Below the pieces are notes generated by a model. That model ran no database searches. It was not told where the DNA came from and worked only from the letters and a program-made list of their open reading frames with translations. A stretch of 64,000 nucleotides of DNA from Populus alba (taxonomy: Eukaryota > Streptophyta > Magnoliopsida > Malpighiales > Salicaceae): contig NC_133289.1 of NCBI RefSeq assembly GCF_005239225.2, positions 9,183,501 to 9,247,500 of the forward strand, read 5' to 3'. Made by a program: the position numbers and the translations under genes. Of this stretch, positions 1 to 10,400 are shown piece after piece. Every line of letters starts with the position of its first letter. The first letter of the stretch is position 1.

Positions 1-149
1 TTGTTGCAAAATACGTTAGTGGTGGTGACTTGGTCAACAGATGATTCAAATTAGGGCATTGGCTAGGATATATGATGTTTCGTTATTCCCATGCATCTTC
101 TTGTCCATTTTCATTTTTCTATGATGGGCAAGTGGGAGCCATTACTTTT

Positions 150-173
150 TATTATTATTATTATTATTATTAT
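150..173. repeat. (ATT)n microsatellite
   Basis: About eight ATT units in a row, in AT-rich intergenic DNA at the left edge of the window. No gene is visible before the transporter. Confidence 0.9.
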
Positions 174-244
174 CCCCACACCGAACATGTTAACTGTAGT
201 GTCGATAGACCATTTTCTTTTGTCCTAAACTTACGTATATTTTT

Positions 245-415
245 TTCTTGTTTTTTATATGGGTGTGTTTGGGAGAATATTTTTAAAATATTTTATTTAA
301 TTAATTTTTTGGATATTTTTTATTTGTTTTGATGCTTTATGTTAAAATAAATTTTAAAAAATAAAAAAATATTATTTATTATATTTTTAAATAAAAAAAA
401 AATTAATCACAATTC
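245..415. repeat. Degenerate AT-rich MITE-like core
   Basis: Starts with a TGTTTGGGAG-like edge and continues into a TTTTAAAAAATAAAAAAATATTA type core. The same core recurs near 11.6, 17.95, 21.1, 22.5, 36.9 and 61.5 kb. No target duplication or clean terminal repeat could be set. Confidence 0.4.
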
Positions 416-419
416 TAAA

Positions 420-1006
420 CAACTTCAAAATAACAAATCGTATAGTCCACTGCTCTTGCATGACGTGTCGGCTTTTTAAAATAACAAAGGCAGTTTAAGC
501 GACAGCGTAGTGGTAACATCACTTGGGCTTGATGGCTCAATAAGTTGTGTCGTTTATTTTCTGCAGAAAACTAGCTCCGCATTCTCGTAGTTTACACTCG
601 TGCAGCCAATCATATCCCCCCACCTCATCCCTGGAAAATAAAAAATCTCCGCGCACTGGTTCACTAAGTAAATAACTGTAAGAAATCACAGCCGTCGGAT
701 TTAATTAACTCAGATCAAGCTTGCAGTACAGTGCTCAATAAAGTTTAAAAAAAAAACCACCAAACTGTAAAAAAGCGAATGGGTATCAGCAGGCAGCAGC
801 CAATAAGAAAGGGAAGATGAAGTCACGAAACCAATAAAACAAAAACACGTGGCAAATATACGTAGCCGTTAATTGAGGCCGTTAAATTAAAAAGGTCAGT
901 CTTTTCCGGCATGTTCATCGTTGTCGTTTGCGATCTCTGTTTCTATTTCTAGTTTGTTTTCCTGCTCACTGAAGGAAAAAAAAAAGAGGAAGCCACTTAA
1001 TCGGAA
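420..1006 (+). promoter_or_regulatory. Upstream region of the UTR3-like gene
   Basis: The bases before the transporter ATG at 1007 contain no open gene. They are less AT-rich than the DNA further left. They hold a CCAAT box followed after ten bases by CACC (606-624), an exact CCAAT-N10-CACG element (831-849, listed separately) and a TCATCG hexamer at 915-920. The transcription start cannot be placed; the purine-rich stretch at 971-990 is probably 5' UTR. Confidence 0.5.
831..849 (+). promoter_or_regulatory. ER stress response element (ERSE-type, CCAAT-N10-CACG)
   Basis: CCAAT at 831-835, exactly ten bases, then CACG at 846-849, which continues as CACGTGGC. This is the plant ERSE arrangement used by NF-Y together with ER-stress bZIP factors. 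It lies about 160 bp upstream of the start codon of a nucleotide-sugar transporter whose Arabidopsis relatives are induced by the unfolded protein response. Function here is inferred from spacing and context. Confidence 0.6.
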
Positions 1007-2795
1007 ATGGAAGCACACGGTGGAGGCGGCGGAAGCGGAAGCCTCCGGCGAGTGTTAGTGTTGGCATTTTGCGTAGCCGGCATCTGGTCGGCTTATATAT
1101 ATCAAGGTGTTCTTCAAGAAACTCTGTAAGTTCGTTTTCTGACGTTGTGTTTATTTAGTGATATATATATTTGATAGCATTCTTTAAATTTGAATATAAT
1201 TTGATGTAGATCGACGAAGAGATTTGGTTCAGATGGGAAGAGATTTGAGCAACTAGCATTCCTAAATCTGGCGCAAAATGTAGTTTGTTTGATATGGTCA
1301 TACATGAGTAAGTGATTTTTATTTTATTTTTGGTTCTAAATCACAATGCTATTGCTGATTCTATTAAATGATTAAACTGAACATAACATAAAAAACAGTG
1401 ATAAAGATATGGTCGACGAGGAGTGGTAGCAGCAGCAGCAGCATGGGTGCTCCGTGGTGGACATACTGGAGCCCTGGCATTACAAATACAATCGGGCCAG
1501 CCTTGGGTATTGAAGCCCTAAAGTACATCAGTTACCCTGCCCAGGTCCTGGCAAAATCATCCAAAATGATACCAGGTAGGCCGGTTGATTATCACCAAAC
1601 TACGATGCTGTGGTGTTTTGATAATGGATATCTCTGTGACGGATGGGATATGGTTTTGGTTTGTGGCAGTGATGTTGATGGGTAGTCTGGTGTATGGTAT
1701 AAGATACACCCTTCCTGAGTATCTTTGCACTTTCCTTGTTGCTGGAGGAGTATCCACATTTGCTCTCGTGAAGGTGACCAGAAGTAAAATATCATCTGCT
1801 GAGTTATTATTATTAATTACTTGATTCTTCTTACTTGTTTCTTGGGGTTGGAACCATTTCAGACTAGCTCGAAGACCATCAATAAACTAGCACATCCAAA
1901 TGCACCCCTCGGATATGGCCTTTGTTTCTTGAACCTTGCATTTGATGGATTTACTAACGCTACTCAGGACTCACTAAAAGCCAGGCATGTATAAATATAC
2001 CTTCATCTCTAACCCTCTTGGCTATTTCTAAGCTTCTGGCTGCGTATCGTCATCATGTTATTACAGCTTAAAAGTGTCAGCACACTTGGTTAAAAGTCAA
2101 CCTGTTGGAGAAACATTCAGTTATGCACAGAAATCTTAGCCAAGTTAGGAGTATTCAGGAGAGAACTTGCACCTATAGTCCTCTGGTGTCCTCTATTCAA
2201 CAGCCCTCAGCTCTCTCTGTCTCTCTTGTTTTTGGTAGCTTTAGAATAAGTTCCTGGAGGAGATACTCTTTTGGTCAAGAGTTTGGCCTTTGTCACAAAC
2301 GATCTCTTATAAATCTCAATTGGTGCATCCATTTTAGTTTTTACTCAAAATATCTTCATTTCTCAATAATTTTCTGGGTTGATCAGGTATCCAAAGACAA
2401 GCGCTTGGGATATAATGCTGGGAATGAATTTGTGGGGAACAATATACAACCTGATCTACATGTTTGGCTGGCCACATGGTATTGGATATGAGGCAATCGA
2501 ATTCTGCAAGCAGCATCCAGAAGCAGCATGGGACATTTTTCTCTACTGTCTGTGTGGCGCTGTGGGTCAGAATTTTATCTTTCTAACCATTAGCCGCTTT
2601 GGATCTCTAGCTAACACGACCATTACCACAACCCGCAAGTTTGTCAGCATTGTGGTTTCTTCAGTGCTGAGCGGCAACCCCCTATCAGCAAAACAATGGG
2701 GATGCGTCGTCATGGTGTTCTCTGGGTTATCATATCAGATTTATCTCAAGTGGAGAAAGTTGCAGAAACTGCAAAAGAAGAGAAAGCCTTTGTGA
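1007..2795 (+). CDS. UTR3: UDP-galactose/UDP-glucose transporter, UTR3/UTR1 type
   Basis: Six coding exons: 1007-1125, 1210-1307, 1399-1575, 1670-1773, 1863-1984 and 2387-2795. They join in frame to 342 codons, close to the 330-340 usual for this family. The protein is a multi-span nucleotide-sugar antiporter (DMT/NST superfamily) expected in the ER membrane, importing UDP-glucose or UDP-galactose, for example for glycoprotein quality control. Family sequences visible are IWSAYIYQGVLQETL, APWWTYW, EALKYISYPAQVLAKSSKM, AFDGFTNATQDS and SLANTTITTTRKFVSIVVSS. The C-terminus KRKPL fits a KxKxx ER-retrieval signal. Wording in the second half (LCTFLVAGGVS, FCKQHPEAAWDI) is nearer Arabidopsis UTR3 than UTR1 from memory. 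Intron 5 begins GC (1985) instead of GT. A serine run encoded by AGC repeats sits in exon 3. An ERSE lies upstream. Confidence 0.95.
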
Positions 2796-4007
2796 CTATA
2801 ACAGTTTTGAACTTTATATGTAATTTTTCTTTTCTTTTAATTTGTTAAATCATCATTTTGTATCCGTAAAGATCAACGGTTTCAAATTCACAGAACTAGT
2901 AGAAATTGTAAAATGTAATTGAATAGATACTTTATCAAGGCAGTGAGTTGAAGTTTTGAATGCCGCCTTCGTGGACTTTTTAATCTGTGAAGCGCCTGAC
3001 CTTGTTTATATTTGGACGTGTTCATCTGAATAATTCTAGGAAAACTAAAATCGTTTGGGGAATTCATGTGTTGATCTCTGATGGGTTGCATATTATTTAA
3101 ATGGATGATATGTGGTTTTAGTAATTTGGTGACAATTACTAAAAACAAATATGTAAGGATTTTTTTTTTAATTTTCTTGATTCTCCACAATTAATTAATA
3201 GTTAGGTTGTTTAAAATGTTTTTTAAACACAATATGAAAAATACAAGGTAAACTCGGATTGTAAAATCGTAAGTAAAATTTAAATTAACAATACCAACTA
3301 AGTAGTAAATAATAATATAACACAATTAAAATAAAAATAAAATAAACAATAAAAAAGTTCAAGAATCTTGAAATACATAAAAAGCAAAAAATAAAGCTCA
3401 TTTTTATATAAAACAATTATAGACATTTAAGGATAATATCTTTAAAAATCAATAAAATAAAATAAAAACTTATATTAAAAAAGGCCTATAAAATCCATAA
3501 TCAAGGCTATAAAACCAAGATAAACTTATAGAAAAAAAAATTAAAAATAATCACAAAACTAAAAAAAGGTCTAAGGCTGCTCGAGCCGACCGCCTGACTT
3601 ACGGGTCAAGTTATGAGATTAGGATAACATGGAAAAAAAATAAAACAAAAAAAATAACAAAACCTAATGTTTTTTTTTTAAATTAATATTGAATCATGAG
3701 ATGAAAAGGATTAGAAAAATAACAATTATAAACTAAAAATTACTTGGGCCCACTTGGTCAACTCGTCAACCTAACAATTAAAGTTTAATGTGCGAAAGTT
3801 TTAGGTGTCAACATTAAAAAAGTATTTTTTATTTAAAAATAAATATTTTCATCAATATAAATAATATATTTGATAATTTTAAAACATTTTACTTTTTCAC
3901 TCTTGGTTGTAACTTGTAAGTAGCATGTTAGTTTTGAATTTATTTAAGGAAAATTATCATCACTCTTGTTTAATTATTTTCTTACTTTATCTCGAAGATT
4001 ATAGTTT
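2796..4007. other. Intergenic, AT-rich, no gene seen
   Basis: The first roughly 200 bases are probably the 3' UTR of the transporter. The rest is very A/T-rich with runs of A and no coding signal. A short GC-richer patch near 3575-3610 is unexplained. Confidence 0.6.
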
Positions 4008-4517
4008 TCATCCAATAAGTTGATAACATTTTGTGTACTCATTTATACACACTAAAAAAATCAACAAAAAAATCATATGATTGTGATTGTAGTTTCCAGG
4101 TTGTGGGTTAGACTGATGAGGAGGATGGGGCGGGTGTCTCTGACTTCTTGAGTTCCATTGGGCATCATTTGGATAGCCATTTGGCATAGCTTGAAGAGAG
4201 GAATAGGGTTTTACCATTGAAAGAAAAGTGTTGAAGAGAGCGTATCTTGAAGAGTGGATAAAGCATTTTTTACTTTTGATCGAAACTAAGAAGAGATAAA
4301 GAGAGAGAAGGGAAGAAGGACGATGAAGAGATTGGAAAAAGAAACTAGAATGTTGTTTGTGTTTGTGTTGTGTTATAGATTTGAAAAGGAAAGAAAAATA
4401 TAGAAATTGGCTCAAACAACATCTTTCAAGTCTAATTTGAAGACTTTCCTGACCTTCAACCTCTACAGAATTGAGCCTGTTAAACATCCTGGATCCAACA
4501 ATTAGATCAATGAACAT
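4008..4517 (-). pseudogene. Unrecognised open frame, possible gene fragment
   Basis: A 169-codon open frame on the minus strand, longer than its AT-rich surroundings predict. Its first part is poor in coding character, with a pyrimidine-rich, 5'-UTR-like stretch around 4260-4345. From about 4215 down to 4075 it reads like real protein: MVKPYSSLQAMPNGYPNDAQ, then a His/Pro/Asn/Gln-rich tail. The more likely start is therefore the internal Met near 4215. I do not recognise the family. It could be a first exon whose downstream exons are lost, or chance. It ends exactly where the MIR395 duplication block begins. Confidence 0.25.
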
Positions 4518-5421
4518 GTAGGGACCAAACAGAAAAAGACACGGTAGAGCTGATGAACCTGGTCAGAATTTGGTCTGAATGAATGTTGCTTGGTTAGATC
4601 AGTGAGTGAGTGGACATAAATTTCTGAGAGCATCTTATACATACCCTGACATTGATATTTCAACTTTATTTTATGCTGGGAAATTCTGCAAAGCTGAAAA
4701 GGACATTAAATTCTGCAAACCTTTAGGTTGGAAAGAGATCAAATTGGAAGAACAAGAAATATTCTCTTCCTTCCATGTTGCCCACAATCCTGTTTAGATT
4801 CATATTTTATGGCAGTCTTTGTCAGGAGGCTCCATTTTCACCACATTAAGCTACAAGGTAAGAAACAATTAGCGTGTTTAACTTTCAAATAAAAATCTTG
4901 ACAATAATAAGAGTTTCAGCATTTACAGAAATCTTCTTTTCCATACAAAAATAATAATAAGAGAGCCAAATTCAACTGGATCTGCACATTCTGTATAAAG
5001 CATGGAGCCTGTCTCTGAAAATCCATGCCTTCGCCTCTATTTGAAGATGAGAGAAATCATAAAATTCCCAGATTGAACCTGGTCCGTCTAATGGTTTTTG
5101 TGGAGAGTGTTCACAGGTTTTTCTTTTTTGGTATCCAAATAATCTTTTGTTTTCTTTTTGAAGATAAGAGCTTCAAGAATTACAGCAAGTCCAAATGTGT
5201 ATAAAAGAATAGAATCTTTAGTAGATCACACTTTAGGGTAATATGTATAAACTCCTAGAATCTGAAAAAGAGATTCCTAGAGAAATTGAAGAGGAAAGAG
5301 TGAATAGAGAGATCATAGAAAAGAGCAGACTTGTTCTCTCAATCACAATCTCCTATCCATTTAGCCCACTGTCGCGTCCAGGTGCATTAAGTTCTTGCTA
5401 GCCGCTGCATAAAACAGCTCC

Positions 5422-5429
5422 TATAAATA
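5422..5429 (+). promoter_or_regulatory. TATA box of MIR395 copy 1
   Basis: TATAAATA about 55 bases before the hairpin, conserved at the matching place in copy 2. The TCGCGTCCAGGT box and a CTTGCTAGC tract just upstream are also shared. Transcription start expected near 5450. Confidence 0.7.
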
Positions 5430-5477
5430 GTGTGGCTGATAACCATTACTAAGCATGCAAGCTAACATAGCATAGAT

Positions 5478-5588
5478 CAAGTGTCCCCTAGAGTTCCTCT
5501 GAGCACTTCATTGGGAATCTCCGATCAAATGAAAGAGTATTATCATTCCTACTGAAGTGTTTGGGGGAACTCCTGGTGTCATTTGATG
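5478..5588 (+). ncRNA. MIR395: MIR395 precursor, copy 1
   Basis: A fold-back of about 110 bases. The 3' arm at 5552-5572 matches the miR395 mature sequence (starts CTGAAGTGTTTG, ends GGGGGAACTC). The 5' arm at 5493-5513 is its star (GTTCCTCTGAGCACTTCATTG trimmed of the last base here), placed with the 2-nt 3' overhang expected of Dicer-like cleavage. The lower stem continues on both sides (TGTCCCCTAG against CTCCTGGTGTCA). In plants miR395 is induced by sulfate starvation and targets ATP sulfurylase and a low-affinity sulfate transporter. The strand is set by the mature arm and the TATA box upstream. Confidence 0.97.
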
Positions 5589-5905
5589 TTAATATTTCAT
5601 TATGAAAAGCTCAGAAAACAAGAAATCAGGCTTCATGTTACTACGAGAACTTAAGCAAGTAGAACTTGTACACTGAAACCCCACGAAAGGGTGCACAGGT
5701 TAGAGCTAACTCTTTCCATTGTATGTCTCAGAACAACATCGCTGGTAGGCAATGTCTTTTTTCTTTTCTTTTCTTTTCTTTTAAAAAAATTAATTCATGA
5801 CATATTTGTACATATCCCATCTTTGAGGCTGTATATTTTGACACCAGCTTTCACTATATTTGCTGTCATCATTATTTGACACAAATTTAAGAACCTCCAA
5901 TTGAT

Positions 5906-6959
5906 GGAGGAGCATCAATGAATTTGGATTAAATGCTTCCAACAAGAGCTTAAAAGAACCTGAGCTCAGCCCAAGGAAATCAACAAAAGATGAAAATTCT
6001 CACAACAGGTCCTGATTTCAGTTTCAAATTCAAACGTCAAACTTGTATCCAGACCAAATTACTAGTCAAGCCACGTGTCATTAAGAAGATGTGAGTGTCG
6101 AGTTTCCAACGCATCAAATTGTGAGAGATTCGGATCTTCATACCAAGATTGTGGCCATTTTAGTGACAAGAGTGCAGGCTGCTGAAATGAGAATTCAGAA
6201 GAACCAAAACCCTTCTGCCAGCGTTTCTGCAACCAGCAAGACTGCCCTCTTTGTCAACAGACATCATAGCAGCTCTCACATTTTTTACTCTAAATCACTT
6301 TCACATGTAAAGCCTTTACAAGTCAATATTTGACAAGATTTTTAAGAATATATATCTTCACTTTGCTAATGAATCAAGTATGCAAAATATGAATCAAAAT
6401 CTTCCAGTTACAATATCACTGTCTGCAATCAAGGAAGACGATAATGGCTAGTAGATGATTGGCAATTGCAGAAGTCAGCCTGCATATTGTAGAAATCTGA
6501 TTTCATTCTGTGAATATTTTCCTTCCTTTAGTGCAGTAGCTTGTACCTATAGATTCTCAAACAATACAGCACTGGAGGTACGTCCCAGGTAATTAAGTCT
6601 TGGACAATACAAATATCTTATACACTTTAGACCCAAATAAAAGTTGACTTCCTTAGAAAATCACACGTATGACAGATTTTGCAGTAAATCTGTCACTTGA
6701 ATTTCTTTTCAGCCTCACCTAAAACTTTAGGTAGATGGAAAACGTTTGTCCAGGTGTAAACTTTCTTGTTTGTTCTTTTCCTTGGAGGGATTGTTCCGAG
6801 TATAAAAAATTTATGTTTCAAGAATGTGGTAAGTTAAACTTGCATTTAATGGAATTAAATTCGAGTGTGACTGTTGAGCTATTTCAAGCTCTTAATTCTA
6901 ACAAGAGGGAAAGGAGGCGAGTAACTGAGTACCGTCAGTCAGAATTTAAAGACAGCAAT
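5906..6959. other. Spacer between MIR395 copies, left part
   Basis: Short open frames only, none with recognisable protein character. A stretch near 6091-6330 keeps an open frame of 80 codons but looks accidental. Possibly part of the old duplicated segment with no partner on the other side. Confidence 0.5.
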
Positions 6960-7540
6960 TAAACAAAAAATATAAAATACTTTAAATGGAAGAAAAGAGC
7001 GGAAGATGGAATTCTAAATAGCAAGTTTATTCTCTCTAAACTCTCTAAAAATAATGATGATGAAGTCTCATCACTTTAGGGTTTATAAAGCTTTAAATAT
7101 GCACAAACCCTACTCAACAGGAAACAAAAACAAAAATAAAAATCCAAAATTATAAAGTAAATATAAAATCTAACACAAACAAGAAATCCAAAAATAAAAA
7201 GAAAAAACATTAAAAAATACCAAAACCTACGGGCCACTACGAGATTTTTAATATCTAAAGATTTGATGGTCCGTGTTGCGATATAGTCGTTATTATTAGA
7301 AAAACAGTCTCTGAAGACTACTGTAAAAATTTAAATGTGATTCAATAGTTGGATTAAATTAAAGTTATATGATTTTTTTGAATTGTTATTCTAACATGTC
7401 GTGATTAGACCTTTTCTTGGACCTTGACTTATCTTATTAGTCCATAAATGCACTTGATAAGCTATCCATATAATCCATCTGGAACAAATCCTTACGTAAA
7501 CTCACATTTAACAATTCAGAATCACATATTAACACAGGCC
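6960..7540 (-). mobile_element. Possible solo LTR remnant related to the gypsy relic near 31 kb
   Basis: The order of short matches (TTTATAAAGCTTTAAAT, CAAACCCT, TCTTGGACC, TAGTCCATAAA, TATCCATA) follows that of 31080-31560, which adjoins a retroelement primer-binding site. No clean ends or target duplication were found. A diverged solo LTR in minus orientation is the simplest reading. Confidence 0.35.
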
Positions 7541-7545
7541 GACTA

Positions 7546-7756
7546 GAGGGTGTTTGGGAGTGTGGTAGCGGTTGCTTTTCAAATAGCTTTTCGTGCCGAA
7601 AAGCATGCCAATAATGTTTTTTCATTTTTTAAAAATCATTTTTGACATCAGCACATCAAAACGATCCAAAAAGTACAAACCGCACTCAATTTTAGCAACA
7701 AAAAAAAAATTTTGAATTTTTTCGAAAAGCCGGTTTGGCCGCAATGCCAAACGGGC
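7546..7756. mobile_element. MITE, copy 1 (complete)
   Basis: About 211 bp, with imperfect inverted ends (GAGGGTGTTTGGGAGTG against GCCAAACGGGC read inward) and a flanking ACTA on both sides (7542-7545 and 7757-7760). Internal landmarks are GCTTTTCAAATAGC, GCCGAAAAGCATGCC, CATCAAAACGATCC and AACCGCACTCAA. The same sequence in the opposite direction lies at 28754-28970. The short CTA/TTA-type target suggests a PIF/Harbinger-like non-autonomous element; this assignment is inference. Confidence 0.8.
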
Positions 7757-7760
7757 ACTA

Positions 7761-8829
7761 CATCACTAAGCTTGGTGTTGTTTTGGGTGTCATGCTAGCA
7801 AGATGGTTCTATATATTGATCCTTTGCTGTTGAACTTTTCTAGACAAGGCAATGACGATACCATAAATACACAATGGTTGATGCTTGATGCCAATTCACT
7901 GAGGTATATTATGTAGCGGACTAACATCACAGCATGATTAGTGGCTAAGACTTTGAGAGGTTTGCCAACAATGAAAAAATATAGACAACCTGGAAGGTGG
8001 TTGGTGGAGACGGCTTTGGCTTTTCAGAAGTTGCAGAAGATGAATGTTTAAGCTACTTGTTGATATATGTTATTATCCCAGTAGTATAATTGAGCCCATT
8101 GTCTTTTTTGTCAAGTATAAGGTCTTGAGATTGAAAACAAATCAAGCTATCTAGTTTCTCCTATAAATATAATTGTATGTATACATGTACAGAGATTGGA
8201 AACTCACTGCAATACTAGTATCATCTGCTGCTGCAAGATTTTCCAGCATATTTGATTTATGTTTTGATGTTCTATCACTTCAGAACCACTAAAGAGCTCG
8301 AAGATAGCTCCTTCATGCTCGAATTTTCTTGAAACCTGCATTAGCAGTGACAACTTGGACTATATTTATATAAAAAAGAGCAAGCAGAACCATTGTTTCT
8401 TATGCAGCTACCTCTTTCGTCTTCTTTTTAAAGATATGAAAATTCTCAGTGTAGAATCAGTTTTCACAATTTACCAGAATTATTATTTGTTAATTCCAAA
8501 GACAGGTTGACTGGTTCAGTTAGTATTCTTAAAGTACAGTTTTATAAATTGACGCTCCGACTGGCTCACGAAATTGGTAACAACGTGCCAGTGTGGTGAA
8601 AATCCATGGAAAATGCCAGCTTAATGCAAGAATAGGCTGGACTTGCCATGCTCAACAAGTTCTGAAGTATGGTGACAATCGGACATAATCTGTTAGCTTC
8701 TGGTTTTAAATCAGTGTCAAGTAAGTAATTGGTCAGGGAAACTCCAGGGGACAATCGACGTGCTCTCTGTTACACAACACAAAACATCTGCCTATAATAT
8801 GCTGAAGGTTTCTTTATATATTCTGTCAA
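7761..8829. other. Spacer between MIR395 copies, right part
   Basis: No gene recognised. Unique-looking sequence with only short accidental frames. Confidence 0.5.
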
Positions 8830-9720
8830 AGTAGGGGACCGAACATTAAAGAGATGACAGAACTGAACCTGGCCGGAATTCAGACTGGGTGAAGGTTGTT
8901 TAGGCGAGAGAATGAGTGGCCATGAATTTCCTACAACCTTTTGTAAATACCCTGACTTGTATCTTTCCAACTTTTGCAACCTTTCCAGGAAAATCTTCAT
9001 GTTCAACTCCAATTGCTAGATTCTGCAGAAGCTGAAAAGGAAATTAAAGGTTGGATAGAGATCAGAATGGGAAAAGGGAAATTATTCTGAACCTCCAATG
9101 TTGCTCACAGTTCCGTCTAGATTCATGTTATATGCTTCGATGCAGAAAGCCAAAGACAGGAAAAAGCTATCCTTGTTAGGAGGCTCCATTTTCATACCAA
9201 GTGACCAATAATAAGCAAAAAAGAGAGCAATTTTAATTACAGATGCTTCAAAGGGGTACTCATCAATTTGGTGCAATAAGAATAAAATCTATTTTTGTGA
9301 TCACGTTTTAGTATAAAGAATACACTAGTCACGTGTTTCACGCTTCTCCATGAGTTGGTTTAAAAAACATTATTATGAAAAATATATATTGATTAAGGAG
9401 AAACAAATTATAAAAATTAATTTTCAATAAATACAATATTAAAAAAAATAAAAAAAATATATTATTGTTTCAGCGAATCTATGAGGGGAGCTGCCCTGAA
9501 TTCAACAATTCTTTTAGATTTTTTTAATATGGTCCTAGAATCTAATAAGATTACCTAGATATATCTAGATAATCTAGAAAGGAGAGGCTGGATAGAGATC
9601 ATAGAATAGAAAGGAGTCGCATGATATTGTTCTCTTGCTCACAATTCTCATCCATTAATTTAGCCCATTTTCGCGTCCAGGTTCTCCGCGTACTTGCTAG
9701 CTGCTGCACAAAAGAGCTCC

Positions 9721-9728
9721 TATAAATA
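9721..9728 (+). promoter_or_regulatory. TATA box of MIR395 copy 2
   Basis: TATAAATA about 70 bases before the second hairpin, preceded by GAGCTCC and the TCGCGTCCAGGT box as in copy 1. Confidence 0.7.
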
Positions 9729-9792
9729 TCAAGGCTGATGAGCATTCCATGCATACACTAAAACAAGAAGGATCTGCATAGCATACCATAGA

Positions 9793-9904
9793 TCAAGTGT
9801 CCCCTAGAGTTCCTCTGAGCACTTCATTGGGAATTTCCGATCAAATGAAAGAGTATTATCATTCCTACTGAAGTGTTTGGGGGAACTCCTGGTGTCATTT
9901 GATG
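9793..9904 (+). ncRNA. MIR395: MIR395 precursor, copy 2
   Basis: The same fold-back as copy 1, with the mature miR395 arm at 9868-9888 and its star at 9809-9829. Over roughly 118 bases the two hairpins differ at one position, in the loop (C at 5519, T at 9835). Even the loop, which usually drifts in plant miRNA genes, is preserved, while sequence on both sides diverges at once. Expected targets are the same sulfate-assimilation mRNAs. Confidence 0.97.
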
Positions 9905-9989
9905 CTTACAAGATCAGCATTCAAGCAATTCTGTCAGCTCGTCCTCACCGGTGAACTATCTTCTTCCTATTTTCTTTCCTAGCTAGCTA

Positions 9990-9990
<1 letters not shown>

Positions 9991-10039
<49 letters not shown>
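9991..10039. repeat. (TA)n microsatellite
   Basis: About 24 TA units, roughly 90 bases after the second MIR395 hairpin and possibly within its primary transcript. Confidence 0.95.
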
Positions 10040-10042
<3 letters not shown>

Positions 10043-10400
10043 GATACTGATAAGCTGTCAACACATCCTGCTTTTGCGATTCATTTGTGCACCAAGGAGA
10101 TTCGTAGCTGCAAAAATCTGGTAAGTCTCATCATGCAACGTATGTATTAAGCAAGAAGAATTTGTAGACTGAAACGTCCAACCCCACAAAAAGGTGCACA
10201 GGCCAGAGCTGACTCTTCTCGTTGTTTCTGCCAAAACATCACTGCAGGTAAGCAATGTCTGGTTTAGAACACAAGATTCACAGCATGTTCTTACATCCCG
10301 TCTTTGATAATTGCAGCAGACGGTTCTACATTTGGATGATTTCACAGCATTTCCAAGTCATCGTTATCTGACAGCAATTTAAGAACCTTCAACTACAATC

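Larger units (their letters stand above)
4517..5905 (+). repeat. Tandem duplication block, copy A (carries MIR395 copy 1)
   Basis: Aligns by eye with 8830-10400. Shared landmarks in the same order are GTAGGGACC-type start, TGAGTGGxCATxAATTTC, an ATACCCTGAC tract, the TCGCGTCCAGGT box, CTATAAATA, the miR395 hairpin, GGTGCACAGG, and a final ATTTAAGAACCT. Identity outside the hairpin is patchy with many indels, so the duplication is not recent. Confidence 0.75.
8830..10400 (+). repeat. Tandem duplication block, copy B (carries MIR395 copy 2)
   Basis: Counterpart of 4517-5905 with the same order of landmarks. It is somewhat longer, partly through a (TA)n microsatellite after the hairpin. Same orientation as copy A, about 4.3 kb downstream. 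Confidence 0.75.
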
